A stretch of DNA of 11,316 nucleotides from Planctomycetia bacterium (GTDB taxonomy: Bacteria > Planctomycetota > Phycisphaerae > Phycisphaerales > SM1A02), in assembly GCA_005799205.1 (NCBI GenBank), contig SYHM01000035.1, positions 1-11,316 on the forward strand, in the 5' to 3' direction. Numbering within the stretch: position 1 is the stretch's first letter; each line of letters begins with the position of its first letter. A program made the translations under genes and the position numbers. This document shows positions 1 through 7,090 of the stretch, in pieces. Below the pieces are notes generated by a model that saw nothing but the letters and a program-made list of their open reading frames with translations, did not search any database and was not told where the DNA came from.

Positions 1-614
1 CCGATGTTGTCTTGGCGAGCTCGAGTGAGCGTCGGAAGTCGTTGCTCGAGACTGCGGGTTTTCGTGTGGTCGCCGTTGTGCCGGAGGTTGATGATGGTTC
101 GATTCGGATACGAGCCAACTTCGCAGAGCGAGAGTGCATGGCGTTGGCGTGGTTCAAGGCGGCGCAGATCATCAGAGATCGGGTAGGACTACTTAGGCGA
201 GCGCCTGATGCACGCGTACTCGTCTCTGCGGACACGGTCTGTGTGGTCGATGACGTCGTGATGGGAAAGCCTCCAACGGCGGACGTCGCGAGGCGAATGC
301 TTGCCTCTGCCTTCGGGCGCTCACAGGGTGTGGTGACTGGGGTGTGCCTCGTCGACCTCGTGCAAGGCGAACGCACGCTGTTCTCTGCTGTGTCCCGTGT
401 GCGGTTGGGAGTGCCAACAGAAGCGCAATTCGAGCAACACTTGGCGGGGGAAGGGTGGCGCGGCCGTGCTGGGGGCTACAACATTGGATCACTCGTTGCG
501 GCAGGATGGCCGGTCTCATGGGATGGAGATCAGACGACGATCGTTGGGCTTCCAATGCACCTCGTCGCCCCCCGCTTGAGCGCAATGCTGAGCCAAGGGA
601 AGATGCAACGGTGA
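1..614 (+). CDS. maf: Maf/YhdE/YceF-family nucleoside triphosphate pyrophosphatase, 5' partial
   Basis: This is a Maf-family protein, a cytoplasmic house-cleaning enzyme that hydrolyses non-canonical or surplus nucleoside triphosphates to the monophosphate and pyrophosphate. The reading frame is open to the left edge, and DVVLASSSERR is the family's N-terminal substrate-binding motif. The TTG at 12 lies inside that motif, so the true start is a few codons outside the window. Other family marks follow in order: SADTVCVVDDVVMGKP (the ADT...GKP catalytic segment), a GRSQGVVTGV segment matching the usual SGR.H.V.TGV, then WRGRAGGYNI and a C-terminal TTIVGLPM. Two points are odd. The usual IQG after the Gly-Tyr is IGS here, and the last segment (WDGDQTTIVGLP) looks more like the YceF branch than YhdE. 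The substrate is therefore open. The stop codon overlaps the GTG of lpxK, so the two are probably co-translated. Family assignment is secure; subfamily is not. Confidence 0.9.
   Translation, partial: DVVLASSSERRKSLLETAGFRVVAVVPEVDDGSIRIRANFAERECMALAWFKAAQIIRDRVGLLRRAPDARVLVSADTVCVVDDVVMGKPPTADVARRMLASAFGRSQGVVTGVCLVDLVQGERTLFSAVSRVRLGVPTEAQFEQHLAGEGWRGRAGGYNIGSLVAAGWPVSWDGDQTTIVGLPMHLVAPRLSAMLSQGKMQR
595..600 (+). promoter_or_regulatory. Ribosome binding site of lpxK
   Basis: AAGGGA lies ten bases before the GTG at 611 and supports that start over the longer upstream frame. It is notable because most other starts in the window have no recognisable Shine-Dalgarno sequence. Confidence 0.55.
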
Positions 615-1657
615 AGGCGCCGACCCGATTGTTGCCTCGATGGAGTGCTCCAGCCGCGCATCTCGCGTCGAGCGCATACGGCGCGATCGTCGCACTGCGA
701 AATGCCCGCTTCGATCAGGGCATCGGTGTGCGCCGCGTCACCCGTCCCGTCATTTCGGTCGGCAATGTTGTTGTCGGTGGCACGGGGAAGAGCCCCGTTG
801 TTCGCTGGATCGCCAATTGGGCGACGGAGCGCGGAATCACGCCTCTCATTGCGCTGCGCGGATATCGCAGCCGGCCATCGAAGCGTGGTGATCGTGGCAT
901 GTCGGATGAGGCGCTCGAGCACCAGTTCTTGGTGCCAGGAGTACGCCTCGCCGTGGGAGCTGATCGGTTCAGGACTGTCTCTGAGGCGATTGCGCGCGAT
1001 CCCTCGATCGGAGTTGTGATTCTCGACGATGGATTTCAGCACCGGGCACTTGCGAGGGAGATCGACCTCGTGCTTGTCGACGGGTCGCGACCTGAACTGG
1101 ATGGCTCGCTGCTGCCAGCAGGAGTGTGCCGTGAACCGTGGGCATCACTTGCGCGCGCCACAGGGGTGATCGTGACACACAGCGGTGAGCCGAACGCGGC
1201 GCGCGACCAACGCATTCAGTCGCTTCACGGGCGGCCCGCACTCGCGTGGTGTACACACGACTGGGAAGGACTCGACGTGTACTCGCGTCAATGCCATAGC
1301 CGCAGCACGCGTGAACCGAACGCGTGGTTGCAAGGTCAGCGCGTGGCGGTGTGGGCTGGAATAGCGCAACCCTCCGCGCTTCTCGACATGGTGCAGTCGT
1401 GCGGAGGCGACATTGTTTCGGTGCCACCCCTTCGAGATCATGCGCACTATGGCGCGTCTGCGGTCGGCCGCCTCGTGTCCGCGGCCCACCGTGCGCGGGC
1501 AACTTCGATCGTGCTCACGAACAAGGACTGGGTCAAGGTTCGCCTTGATTGCGCAGCGATCGATCTGCCGATTGCTGTTCCGCGGCTGGCGCTCCGGTTT
1601 TCGAAGGGTGAAGCGGCAGTGCGCGCGCTCCTCGAGAACCACCTGATCGCGCGGTAA
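611..1657 (+). CDS. lpxK: Tetraacyldisaccharide 4'-kinase (lipid A biosynthesis)
   Basis: LpxK transfers phosphate from ATP to the 4' position of the tetraacyldisaccharide 1-phosphate precursor, giving lipid IVA, at the inner face of the cytoplasmic membrane. The 348-residue product has the family's normal size. An N-terminal hydrophobic/amphipathic stretch (about residues 12-30) precedes the P-loop GGTGKSP (residues 56-62; most relatives have GGTGKTP). DDGFQHR (139-145) is the LpxK signature, DHAHY (276-280) matches the conserved DHH.Y, and LTNKDWVKV matches the usual TEKDAVKL. The frame stays open upstream to 344, but that part lies inside maf. I chose GTG 611 because it overlaps the maf stop (GTGA) and has an AAGGGA Shine-Dalgarno sequence at 595-600, one of the few convincing ones in the window. 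hldE follows four bases downstream, so this is an envelope-synthesis operon. Confidence 0.95.
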   Translation: MKAPTRLLPRWSAPAAHLASSAYGAIVALRNARFDQGIGVRRVTRPVISVGNVVVGGTGKSPVVRWIANWATERGITPLIALRGYRSRPSKRGDRGMSDEALEHQFLVPGVRLAVGADRFRTVSEAIARDPSIGVVILDDGFQHRALAREIDLVLVDGSRPELDGSLLPAGVCREPWASLARATGVIVTHSGEPNAARDQRIQSLHGRPALAWCTHDWEGLDVYSRQCHSRSTREPNAWLQGQRVAVWAGIAQPSALLDMVQSCGGDIVSVPPLRDHAHYGASAVGRLVSAAHRARATSIVLTNKDWVKVRLDCAAIDLPIAVPRLALRFSKGEAAVRALLENHLIAR

Positions 1658-1661
1658 TCTC

Positions 1662-3200
1662 GTGACGATGACGCCGCTCGAGACCAGCTTGCTTGAAAGT
1701 GTTCGCGCTTGGAAGGCCTTTCGCCTTCTCGTGGTTGGGGACTTCATGCTTGATCAGGCGTTGTCTGGCGATGCTGAGCGCCTCAGTCCTGATGCGCCAG
1801 TGCCAGTCCTCGCCGTGCGCAATTCGTCCGCGACCACCGACACTCCAGGCGGAGCTGGGAATGTTGCGGTGTTCGCGGCCGCACTCGGTGGGGTCGTGCA
1901 CTGTGTTGGTGTCGTCGGAAACGATGCCGAAGGCGGACTGTTAAGCGCTGCATTGAGCCGAAGTGGATGTGGGACTCGCGGGCTCGTTGTTGACAGCGCG
2001 CGTCCAACCACCACGAAGCGAAGTCTGATTGGTCGTGCGCAGCATCGCCATCCACAGAAGATGTTTCGCATTGATGTCGAGAGTCGCGAGCCGCTTTCAG
2101 CTGAGATCCAATCACGACTGTTCGCGGCGATCGACGAGCATCTTGGCGCATGTGATGTGGTGTGTCTCGAGGACTACCGAAAGGGAGTGTGCTCTCCTGA
2201 ACTGTGTCGTCGATTGATCGACCGTTGTCGTGAGCGCAATATTCCAGTCCTCGTGGATCCTGCTCCCATCGATGACTACGGGTGCTATCGCGGAGCGACT
2301 GTCATTACTCCGAATCGATCGGAGGCTGAGCGCGCCACGGGACACTCGATCGATGCGAGCCATGCAGTCGAGGGGTCGCGCGTCATGGCGGCTCGGCTGC
2401 TGAATGAACTCGAACTCGAGGCAGTGGTGATCACGCTCGACAAGGATGGCGCGCTGCTTCAAACGAAGGACTCGATCGCGGAGCACCTGCCCACCGTTGC
2501 GCGACAGGTGTACGACGTGACAGGTGCTGGGGACATGGTGCTCGCAGTCCTCGCTGGGGCGGTCGCAAATGGAATGCCGTGGACTGAGGGAGTCACGCTT
2601 GCCAATATCGCCGCGGGGCTTGAAGTTGAAGTGTTTGGGGTTCGTGCGATCTCGCTTGCCGAGATCCAGGCGCAACTGCTGACGATCGCACACGTATCAG
2701 CTGGAAAACTGCGATCCCGTGCAGATCTGCTCATTGAACTCGCCGCGCATCGCGCCGCTGGTCGGACGATCGTGATGACCAATGGGTGCTTTGACATCTT
2801 TCATATGGGACATGCCGCATCGCTGCGAGAGGCGAAAGGACTGGGAGACATCCTTGTGGTCGGTGTGAATTGTGATGAGCAGGTTCGCGCTTCAAAGGGC
2901 GCCGACCGGCCAGTGAACACCCAATCGGATCGGGCGGAATTGCTCGGCGAGTTATCCTCAGTTGACTACGTGATAATCTTCAACGAACCGACGGCGGAGG
3001 AACTCGTTCGCGCGATCCGGCCAGAGGTGTATGTCAAGGGAGGGGACTACGTTGGCAAAGAGGTCACGGAATCGGCCGTTGTCAAAACTTATGGTGGAAA
3101 AACTGTTTTTGTCGGAGTGAGGCAAGGATTGTCGACCTCGGCACTCGTGAGTCGTGTGCGCGAGAGGTTCGTAGCCGGTGGAAACTCATTTCCGCCTTGA
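1662..3200 (+). CDS. hldE: Bifunctional heptose 7-phosphate kinase / heptose 1-phosphate nucleotidyltransferase
   Basis: HldE carries out two steps of ADP-heptose synthesis for the LPS inner core: phosphorylation of D-glycero-D-manno-heptose 7-phosphate at C1, and later adenylyl transfer to the 1-phosphate. The 512-residue protein is the full fused form. The N-terminal ribokinase-like (PfkB) domain spans about residues 20-330, with VVGDFMLD, SPDAPVPV, GGAGN (63-67), RPTTTKRS, VITPNRSEAE and the catalytic TGAGD (287-291). The cytidylyltransferase-like domain spans about 355-505, with TNGCFDIFHMGH (the HxGH is 381-384), a VGVNCDE strand and YVKGGDY near the end. The usual DPKG of the kinase reads DPAP here. 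The start is GTG 1662 or ATG 1668, two codons later; neither has a clear ribosome binding site, and the four-base gap after lpxK suggests translational coupling. In some bacteria the two domains are separate proteins (HldA/HldC); here they are clearly one. Confidence 0.95.
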   Translation: MTMTPLETSLLESVRAWKAFRLLVVGDFMLDQALSGDAERLSPDAPVPVLAVRNSSATTDTPGGAGNVAVFAAALGGVVHCVGVVGNDAEGGLLSAALSRSGCGTRGLVVDSARPTTTKRSLIGRAQHRHPQKMFRIDVESREPLSAEIQSRLFAAIDEHLGACDVVCLEDYRKGVCSPELCRRLIDRCRERNIPVLVDPAPIDDYGCYRGATVITPNRSEAERATGHSIDASHAVEGSRVMAARLLNELELEAVVITLDKDGALLQTKDSIAEHLPTVARQVYDVTGAGDMVLAVLAGAVANGMPWTEGVTLANIAAGLEVEVFGVRAISLAEIQAQLLTIAHVSAGKLRSRADLLIELAAHRAAGRTIVMTNGCFDIFHMGHAASLREAKGLGDILVVGVNCDEQVRASKGADRPVNTQSDRAELLGELSSVDYVIIFNEPTAEELVRAIRPEVYVKGGDYVGKEVTESAVVKTYGGKTVFVGVRQGLSTSALVSRVRERFVAGGNSFPP

Positions 3201-3340
3201 CTCGGATGGAATGCAGAGCCATACTGCACGCGCCGCCGGCATGGTCTTTCGGTCGATGGCGCGGTGCGATGTTGATCGATTGATTCCCTGTTCGTTCCCT
3301 CGATGTGTGAGACCGATTTCCCCTTTGACCGGACCACTCA
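3201..3340 (+). other. Intergenic leader before the HU/IHF gene, with two overlapping hairpins
   Basis: This 140-base gap separates hldE from the HU-like gene and should contain the promoter of that gene and dnaB, but I found no convincing -35/-10 pair. Two hairpins can be drawn. The first pairs 3212-3216 with 3224-3228 (5 bp, 7-base loop). The second pairs 3226-3234 with 3258-3267 (9 bp, one bulged G at 3263, 23-base loop). They share bases 3226-3228, so they cannot form together. No T-run follows, so neither looks like a standard terminator. They could be a terminator-like or leader structure, or chance in GC-rich DNA. Confidence 0.3.
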
Positions 3341-3658
3341 ATGACCACAGTGACAAAAAAAGATCTCGTTGACCGCATCGCTGACAAGACCGGACAGAAG
3401 CGCGGCGATGTGAAAGAAGCGATCCAACTTTTTCTTGATGAAGTGATCGGCGAACTCACGAACGGCAATCGCCTCGAGTTTCGCGACTTCGGAGTTTTTG
3501 AGGTTCGCGAACGCGCGTCGCGCGTCGCACAAAATCCAAAGACACTTGAGCAGGTCGTGGTGCCAGCCCGCAAGGCGGTGCGATTCAAGGTTGGGCGATT
3601 GATGCGCGAGCGGATTGTTGTCGGTGAGTCACACTCTGAACCTGTCGCGACGCGCTGA
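3341..3658 (+). CDS. HU/IHF-family DNA-bending protein
   Basis: This is a small nucleoid-associated protein that binds DNA as a dimer and bends it. The 105 residues cover the whole HU/IHF fold: a helical N-terminal half (KKDLVDRIADKTG, then KEAIQLFLDEVI), the core FRDFGVFEVRER, and the DNA-binding beta arm with its intercalating proline in QNPKT (HU and IHF usually have GRNPKTG; here the preceding pair is AQ). The C-terminal region KAVRFKVGR matches the usual KFKPGK. A tail of about 15 residues extends past the normal 90-residue length. HU and IHF subunits cannot be told apart safely from this sequence alone. ATG 3341 gives the standard N-terminus, although no Shine-Dalgarno sequence precedes it. 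Its TGA overlaps the dnaB ATG by one base, which suggests co-production with the helicase. Confidence 0.93.
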   Translation: MTTVTKKDLVDRIADKTGQKRGDVKEAIQLFLDEVIGELTNGNRLEFRDFGVFEVRERASRVAQNPKTLEQVVVPARKAVRFKVGRLMRERIVVGESHSEPVATR

Positions 3659-5148
3659 TGGCCAAGCGCAGTGGATCCAATCGTCCGGGCGACACTGCGT
3701 CTCGAATTGAACCGCATGATGCCGCTCGCCTTTTCAAGGCGATGCCGCCCAATGCTCCCGAAGCTGAAATGGCGCTCCTGGGGAGCATGTTGATTGAGCC
3801 GGGTGCGATTGGTGACATTGTTGGGATTGTCCGCAGTGCTGAGGACTTCTTTCAGGACAAGCACCGAACGATCTACTCAACGATGGTTGAGATTTACGAT
3901 CAGACTTCATCCGTGGATGTTGTGCGCCTCAATCAGACGCTCGCGGATCGGCAGGTGCTCGAGGCAATTGGTGGGCTCGACTATCTCGTTCAGCTCTCCG
4001 AGAGCGTGCCGAGTGCACAGTTTGCAATCGAGTATGCGCGCACTGTTCGCGACAAGGCGACACTGCGTCAACTGATCGATGCGGCGGGGTCCACCGTGCA
4101 CGATGCATTTCATTCGACTGAAGAGGCACAATCGGTGCTCGAAAACGCTGAGCAGCGCATCTTCTCGATCGCGCAGAATCGAGAATCGACTCCATTTGCA
4201 GACCTCCCACACCTGCTGCGCGAGACGATGGAGAGCCTGCAGTCCCGCGATGGAACTGGATTGACTGGGTTGGCGTCTGGGTTTGACGACATTGATGAGA
4301 TGACAAGCGGGTTGCAGCGCGGAGAAATGTTGATTGTCGCGGCACGCCCATCCATGGGGAAGACGGCGCTCGCGCTCAACATGATGGAAGGGGTCGCACT
4401 CGCTGGTCAGCCAGTTGCAATGTTCAGTCTCGAAATGGGACGCCAGCAGCTCGTCCAGCGATTGCTTTGTGCCAAGGCGGGTGTGGATGGCCAACGACTG
4501 CGCCGAGGCACTCTGCAAGTCGATGACAATCGGCGACTCGTTGCCGCGTGCGATGCATTGCAGTCGTCGAAGATCTTCATCGATGACACAGCTGGACTCA
4601 CGCTTCTTCAATTGAGGTCGAAAGCGCGGCGAATGAAGGAGAAGTTTGATATTGGGTGCATCTTCATCGACTACTTGCAGCTCATGAGTTCTGGGTCGCG
4701 CAGTGAGAGTCGCCAGGTTGAAGTGAGCGAAATCAGTCGAGGAATCAAGGCGATGGCGCGCGAACTCAGCGTGCCCGTTGTGTGCCTCTCGCAGCTCAAT
4801 CGCGCGGCGGAACAGCGCGAGGGCCACCGTCCTCGCATGAGTGATTTGCGCGAGTCAGGTTCCATCGAGCAAGATGCCGACGTGATTCTCATGTTGCACC
4901 GCGAGGAGTATTACCACCAGGGCGATCCTGAATGGCCAGAGTCGAATCCCGACAAGGTCGGGCTCGCTGAACTCATCTTTGCAAAGCAGCGCAATGGTCC
5001 CACGGGCGTGGTCAAACTCGTTTGGGATCAACACTCGACATGCTTCCGGCCGCACTCACCGCTCGCCGCACCAGCCGGCGTCGAGTATCGAAGTTTCGAG
5101 CCTCGCGGCGGCGCGTACGCCCTCGGGGCAGACGATCTTCCCACCTAG
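3658..5148 (+). CDS. dnaB: Replicative DNA helicase DnaB
   Basis: DnaB is the hexameric 5'-3' helicase that unwinds DNA at the replication fork and recruits primase. The 496-residue product has both family domains. The N-terminal helical domain (about residues 25-125) begins with PPNAPEAEMALLGSML, and a linker helix follows. The RecA-like motor domain (about 195-470) contains Walker A ARPSMGKT (ending at K235-T236), a FSLEMG segment, Walker B CIFIDYLQLM (Asp338), the SQLNRAAEQR region, the DLRESGSIEQDAD segment and the arginine-finger motif FAKQRNGPTG (Arg445). There is no intein or other insertion, and the length is near normal. ATG 3658 shares its A with the TGA of the HU-like gene, pointing to stop-start coupling. 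A GC-rich hairpin begins seven bases after the TAG stop. Confidence 0.97.
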   Translation: MAKRSGSNRPGDTASRIEPHDAARLFKAMPPNAPEAEMALLGSMLIEPGAIGDIVGIVRSAEDFFQDKHRTIYSTMVEIYDQTSSVDVVRLNQTLADRQVLEAIGGLDYLVQLSESVPSAQFAIEYARTVRDKATLRQLIDAAGSTVHDAFHSTEEAQSVLENAEQRIFSIAQNRESTPFADLPHLLRETMESLQSRDGTGLTGLASGFDDIDEMTSGLQRGEMLIVAARPSMGKTALALNMMEGVALAGQPVAMFSLEMGRQQLVQRLLCAKAGVDGQRLRRGTLQVDDNRRLVAACDALQSSKIFIDDTAGLTLLQLRSKARRMKEKFDIGCIFIDYLQLMSSGSRSESRQVEVSEISRGIKAMARELSVPVVCLSQLNRAAEQREGHRPRMSDLRESGSIEQDADVILMLHREEYYHQGDPEWPESNPDKVGLAELIFAKQRNGPTGVVKLVWDQHSTCFRPHSPLAAPAGVEYRSFEPRGGAYALGADDLPT

Positions 5149-5154
5149 CTGTAT

Positions 5155-5178
5155 CTCCGCGCGGTGCTCCGCGTGGAG
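5155..5178 (+). terminator. Hairpin after dnaB, possible terminator
   Basis: CTCCGCGCG (5155-5163) pairs with CGCGTGGAG (5170-5178) as a 9-bp stem with one G-T pair and a 6-base loop. It starts seven bases after the dnaB stop. The following bases are only weakly T-rich (GTTTGT around 5183-5189), so an intrinsic terminator is plausible but not certain. Its position between dnaB and the sigma factor gene fits a transcription-unit border. Confidence 0.5.
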
Positions 5179-5235
5179 TGTGCGTTTGTCCGTGGAGACA
5201 TCGCAACCGACCTCAGCGGCGTAGACTCTCGCAGT

Positions 5236-5823
5236 ATGAGCGCGGGTCAGGAGGACCAGAATCGCAGTCATCAGGTTGCGCAGTGGCTCGCGCGCGCCGC
5301 GGTGGGTGACGAGCGCGCCTGGGGGTCGATTGTTGAAGAGTTCGCGCCACGGGTCTTCGGATTGCTGCGCGCGCAGCGAATCGATCCAGACCTCGCTGAA
5401 GAGCTCACGCAGTCGGTTTTTGCGACCCTTGTGGAGAAGCTCGATCGATACACAGAGCAAGGGCACTTCGAGGCGTGGCTGTTCCGAGTCGCGATGAACC
5501 GACTTCGCGACGAGATGCGACGAAGGTCGCGCCATGCACGCACTGGCTCTGACGACGGGATCACGAACTCGAAGAGTTCTGGATTGGCGCATGAAGGTTA
5601 TAGGACTATCGAAGATTCGCAAGTCGTTGCCCTCGAAGAGGCAATGGCAGATCTCTCACGGGCCGATCGCGAGATCATTGACCTGCGCCACACGGCAGGA
5701 TTGAGCTTCAAGCAGATCTCGGCGTTGTTGAACGAGCCTGTCGGAACCCTTCTTGCTCGCCATCACAGGGCGCTTGGACGGCTTCGAGCGACACTCGAGT
5801 TACGGTCCAGACCTCGAGACTAA
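5236..5823 (+). CDS. ECF-type RNA polymerase sigma factor
   Basis: This is a sigma-70 family factor of the extracytoplasmic-function type, which directs RNA polymerase to a small set of promoters, usually under an anti-sigma factor. The 195 residues hold region 2 at about 15-100 (FAPRVFGLLRAQ, DLAEELTQSVFATLVEKLD, then FEAWLFRVAMNRLRDEMRRR, which matches the family's F..WL..IA.N...D..RR). A variable polar linker spans about 101-128. Region 4 is at about 132-187 (LSRADREIIDLRH, GLSFKQISALL, GTLLARHHRALGRLR), the helix-turn-helix that reads the -35 box. There is no region 1.1 or 3, as expected for ECF. The frame runs up to a GTG at 5164, but that sits in the hairpin loop and the extra 24 residues do not look like a sigma factor; ATG 5236 is preferred although it lacks a ribosome binding site. 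The ECF subgroup cannot be named by eye. Confidence 0.92.
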   Translation: MSAGQEDQNRSHQVAQWLARAAVGDERAWGSIVEEFAPRVFGLLRAQRIDPDLAEELTQSVFATLVEKLDRYTEQGHFEAWLFRVAMNRLRDEMRRRSRHARTGSDDGITNSKSSGLAHEGYRTIEDSQVVALEEAMADLSRADREIIDLRHTAGLSFKQISALLNEPVGTLLARHHRALGRLRATLELRSRPRD

Positions 5824-5864
5824 TTCATGCAATCAGCCACAGCGGTCATCGTTCTTACCCTCAC

Positions 5865-6404
5865 ATGAACTGCACGAATCCACATCCAGATGGTGGGGAT
5901 GAGTCGAAGGCGTTCGACGATGCGTCGCGAGCAGACTTGTGGCTCGAAACTACGCTCCACAAGCGCGCGATCGCCTTGCGAACACGCGAAGGTCTCACAG
6001 CACGAGTCACGCAATCAACGCAATTCTTGTTCGCGAACGGCGCTCGCCAGCGGCGGTCGAGGCTCGACGGTCGGAAAGCGCGCTGGGGAATGGGAGTTGC
6101 GATCGCGGCTTCTCTGGCTGGCGCGCTCATGGTCATGAATGTGTTGGAAGAGAACCACAAGATGCCCCATGATCGGAGTGGCCCGATTGATCAGATCGTC
6201 TCGTCGGCAGATCAAGGAGGCGCGGTGTCTGAGCCAGTCCTTGTCTCACTCCTCGGCGGAAGCGATGCAGTTCTTGACGGAGGCGATCCACATCTTTGGC
6301 TCGATGACCGTAGTGCGATGCCACTGCTAAGACTGCGCGATGCATCCTTTGGAGACCTCGACGCAGAAGTGCAACTCATCCTTGCGTCAGCTGGCCAGCA
6401 GTGA
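5865..6404 (+). CDS. Single-pass membrane protein, putative anti-sigma factor
   Basis: This protein is unrecognised by motif and is called an anti-sigma candidate from its position 41 bases after the ECF sigma gene and from its topology. It has 179 residues: a polar N-terminal cytoplasmic part (1-72), one membrane helix at about 74-94 (GMGVAIAASLAGALMVMNVL) preceded by an Arg/Lys cluster (RQRRSRLDGRK) that predicts N-in orientation, and an acidic C-terminal part facing the periplasm (95-179). This is the standard layout of membrane anti-sigma factors. The zinc anti-sigma motif HxxxCxxC is absent, so it is not a classical ZAS protein; the only cysteine is near the start. The late segments LVSLLGGSDAVLDGG and LRLRDASFGDLDAE may form a small sensory or binding domain. 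The next gene's GTG overlaps its stop. Confidence 0.6.
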   Translation: MNCTNPHPDGGDESKAFDDASRADLWLETTLHKRAIALRTREGLTARVTQSTQFLFANGARQRRSRLDGRKARWGMGVAIAASLAGALMVMNVLEENHKMPHDRSGPIDQIVSSADQGGAVSEPVLVSLLGGSDAVLDGGDPHLWLDDRSAMPLLRLRDASFGDLDAEVQLILASAGQQ

Positions 6405-7090
6405 ACTTTGCAATGTTGATCCCGCTCTGCATCCTCTCATGTCTTTCATCTGTCTCTGCAATGGAGGCTCAGTCGGGGGCGATCTTCGCCATGGAAGGAT
6501 CGAGTCTCGTCGCGCCGTGCGAGACACGAGGGGGATCGCCCGATCCCGATGCGTTGATCGCTGTTGCACGAGATGTCGCGCCAGCCTGGGCCCAAACACT
6601 GGAAGAAGCGCGTGCGAAGGATCCAGCGACGTTTCGAGCAGCCGCCGCAAAGATGGGAAAGCGTCTTTCGTCGTTGGCGGTCTTACGTCAGCACAAGCCG
6701 GCGCTGTATGCCCTGCGAGTTGAAGAGCTTCGCGTGCAAGGGCAACTTGATGGGCTTGGGGCGCAATGGGGGAGCGCGCGACTCGGGAACCGCACCGCAG
6801 AAGCCGAGCAACTCGAGTCGCAGATTCGTGCCCTCGCCGGGACAATCGTGGATCTCAACCTGCGGTCCCGCGCAATGGAGTTGGCAGAAATCGACGCGGT
6901 GATGCGAACAATGCGCGCAAGCCTTGAGCACGACGCTCGCGCGCGCGACGAAACAGTTGGGAGAATCGTCGACGCGTATCGAGATGGGCGCGAGTCCCCT
7001 CTGCTCGGCGGACGTTCACCTGTCGAAACACCGGCAGCTGCACCAACGCCAGACGGTGAGCGTGAGACGCCCCAAGCGCCAGCCCCGTAA
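6401..7090 (+). CDS. Exported helical protein of unknown function
   Basis: I do not recognise this family. The 229-residue product begins with a hydrophobic signal sequence (residues 1-20, possible cleavage after SVSA). ILSC within it resembles a lipobox only poorly, so a soluble periplasmic protein is more likely than a lipoprotein. Residues about 50-195 are rich in Ala, Arg, Glu and Leu and predicted to be almost all helical, with coiled-coil-like stretches (TAEAEQLESQIRALAGTI; AMELAEIDAVMRTMRASLE). The last 25 residues are rich in Pro, Ala and Thr. The GTG at 6401 overlaps the anti-sigma stop (GTGA); ATG 6413 is an alternative. Small helical periplasmic proteins beside sigma/anti-sigma pairs sometimes act as stress sensors (compare CpxP/Spy by size and helicity), but I see no LTxxQ motif, so this is only an analogy. 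Confidence 0.6.
   Translation: MNFAMLIPLCILSCLSSVSAMEAQSGAIFAMEGSSLVAPCETRGGSPDPDALIAVARDVAPAWAQTLEEARAKDPATFRAAAAKMGKRLSSLAVLRQHKPALYALRVEELRVQGQLDGLGAQWGSARLGNRTAEAEQLESQIRALAGTIVDLNLRSRAMELAEIDAVMRTMRASLEHDARARDETVGRIVDAYRDGRESPLLGGRSPVETPAAAPTPDGERETPQAPAP

Noticed and set aside
344..610. In-frame upstream extension of lpxK
   Set aside because: It lies fully inside maf, has no LpxK similarity, and GTG 611 has an overlap with the maf stop and an AAGGGA at 595-600.
3272..3308. Possible sigma-70 promoter before the HU-like gene (TTGATC or TTGATT)
   Set aside because: No acceptable -10 hexamer lies 16-18 bases downstream; the nearest candidate, ATGTGT, is a poor match.
3082..3864. 260-residue open frame on the minus strand across the hldE-HU-dnaB junctions
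   Set aside because: It spans three well-supported + strand genes, and its Arg/Ser-rich product shows no recognisable motif.
3907..4827. 306-residue open frame on the minus strand inside dnaB
   Set aside because: It is antisense to strongly conserved dnaB codons and its product is rich in His, Arg, Ser and Cys, as expected of a shadow frame.
5194..5225. Possible ECF autoregulated promoter (GGAGA ... CGTAGA) before the sigma gene
   Set aside because: The spacing between the two parts is about 21 bases, too long for an ECF promoter, and both parts match poorly.
5164..5235. In-frame upstream extension of the sigma factor gene
   Set aside because: The GTG at 5164 is in the loop of the post-dnaB hairpin and the extra residues do not look like part of an ECF sigma factor.
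6924..7055. In-frame upstream extension of the DppC-like permease
   Set aside because: It overlaps the end of the exported helical protein in another frame and has no permease features; conserved sequence begins only near 7100.
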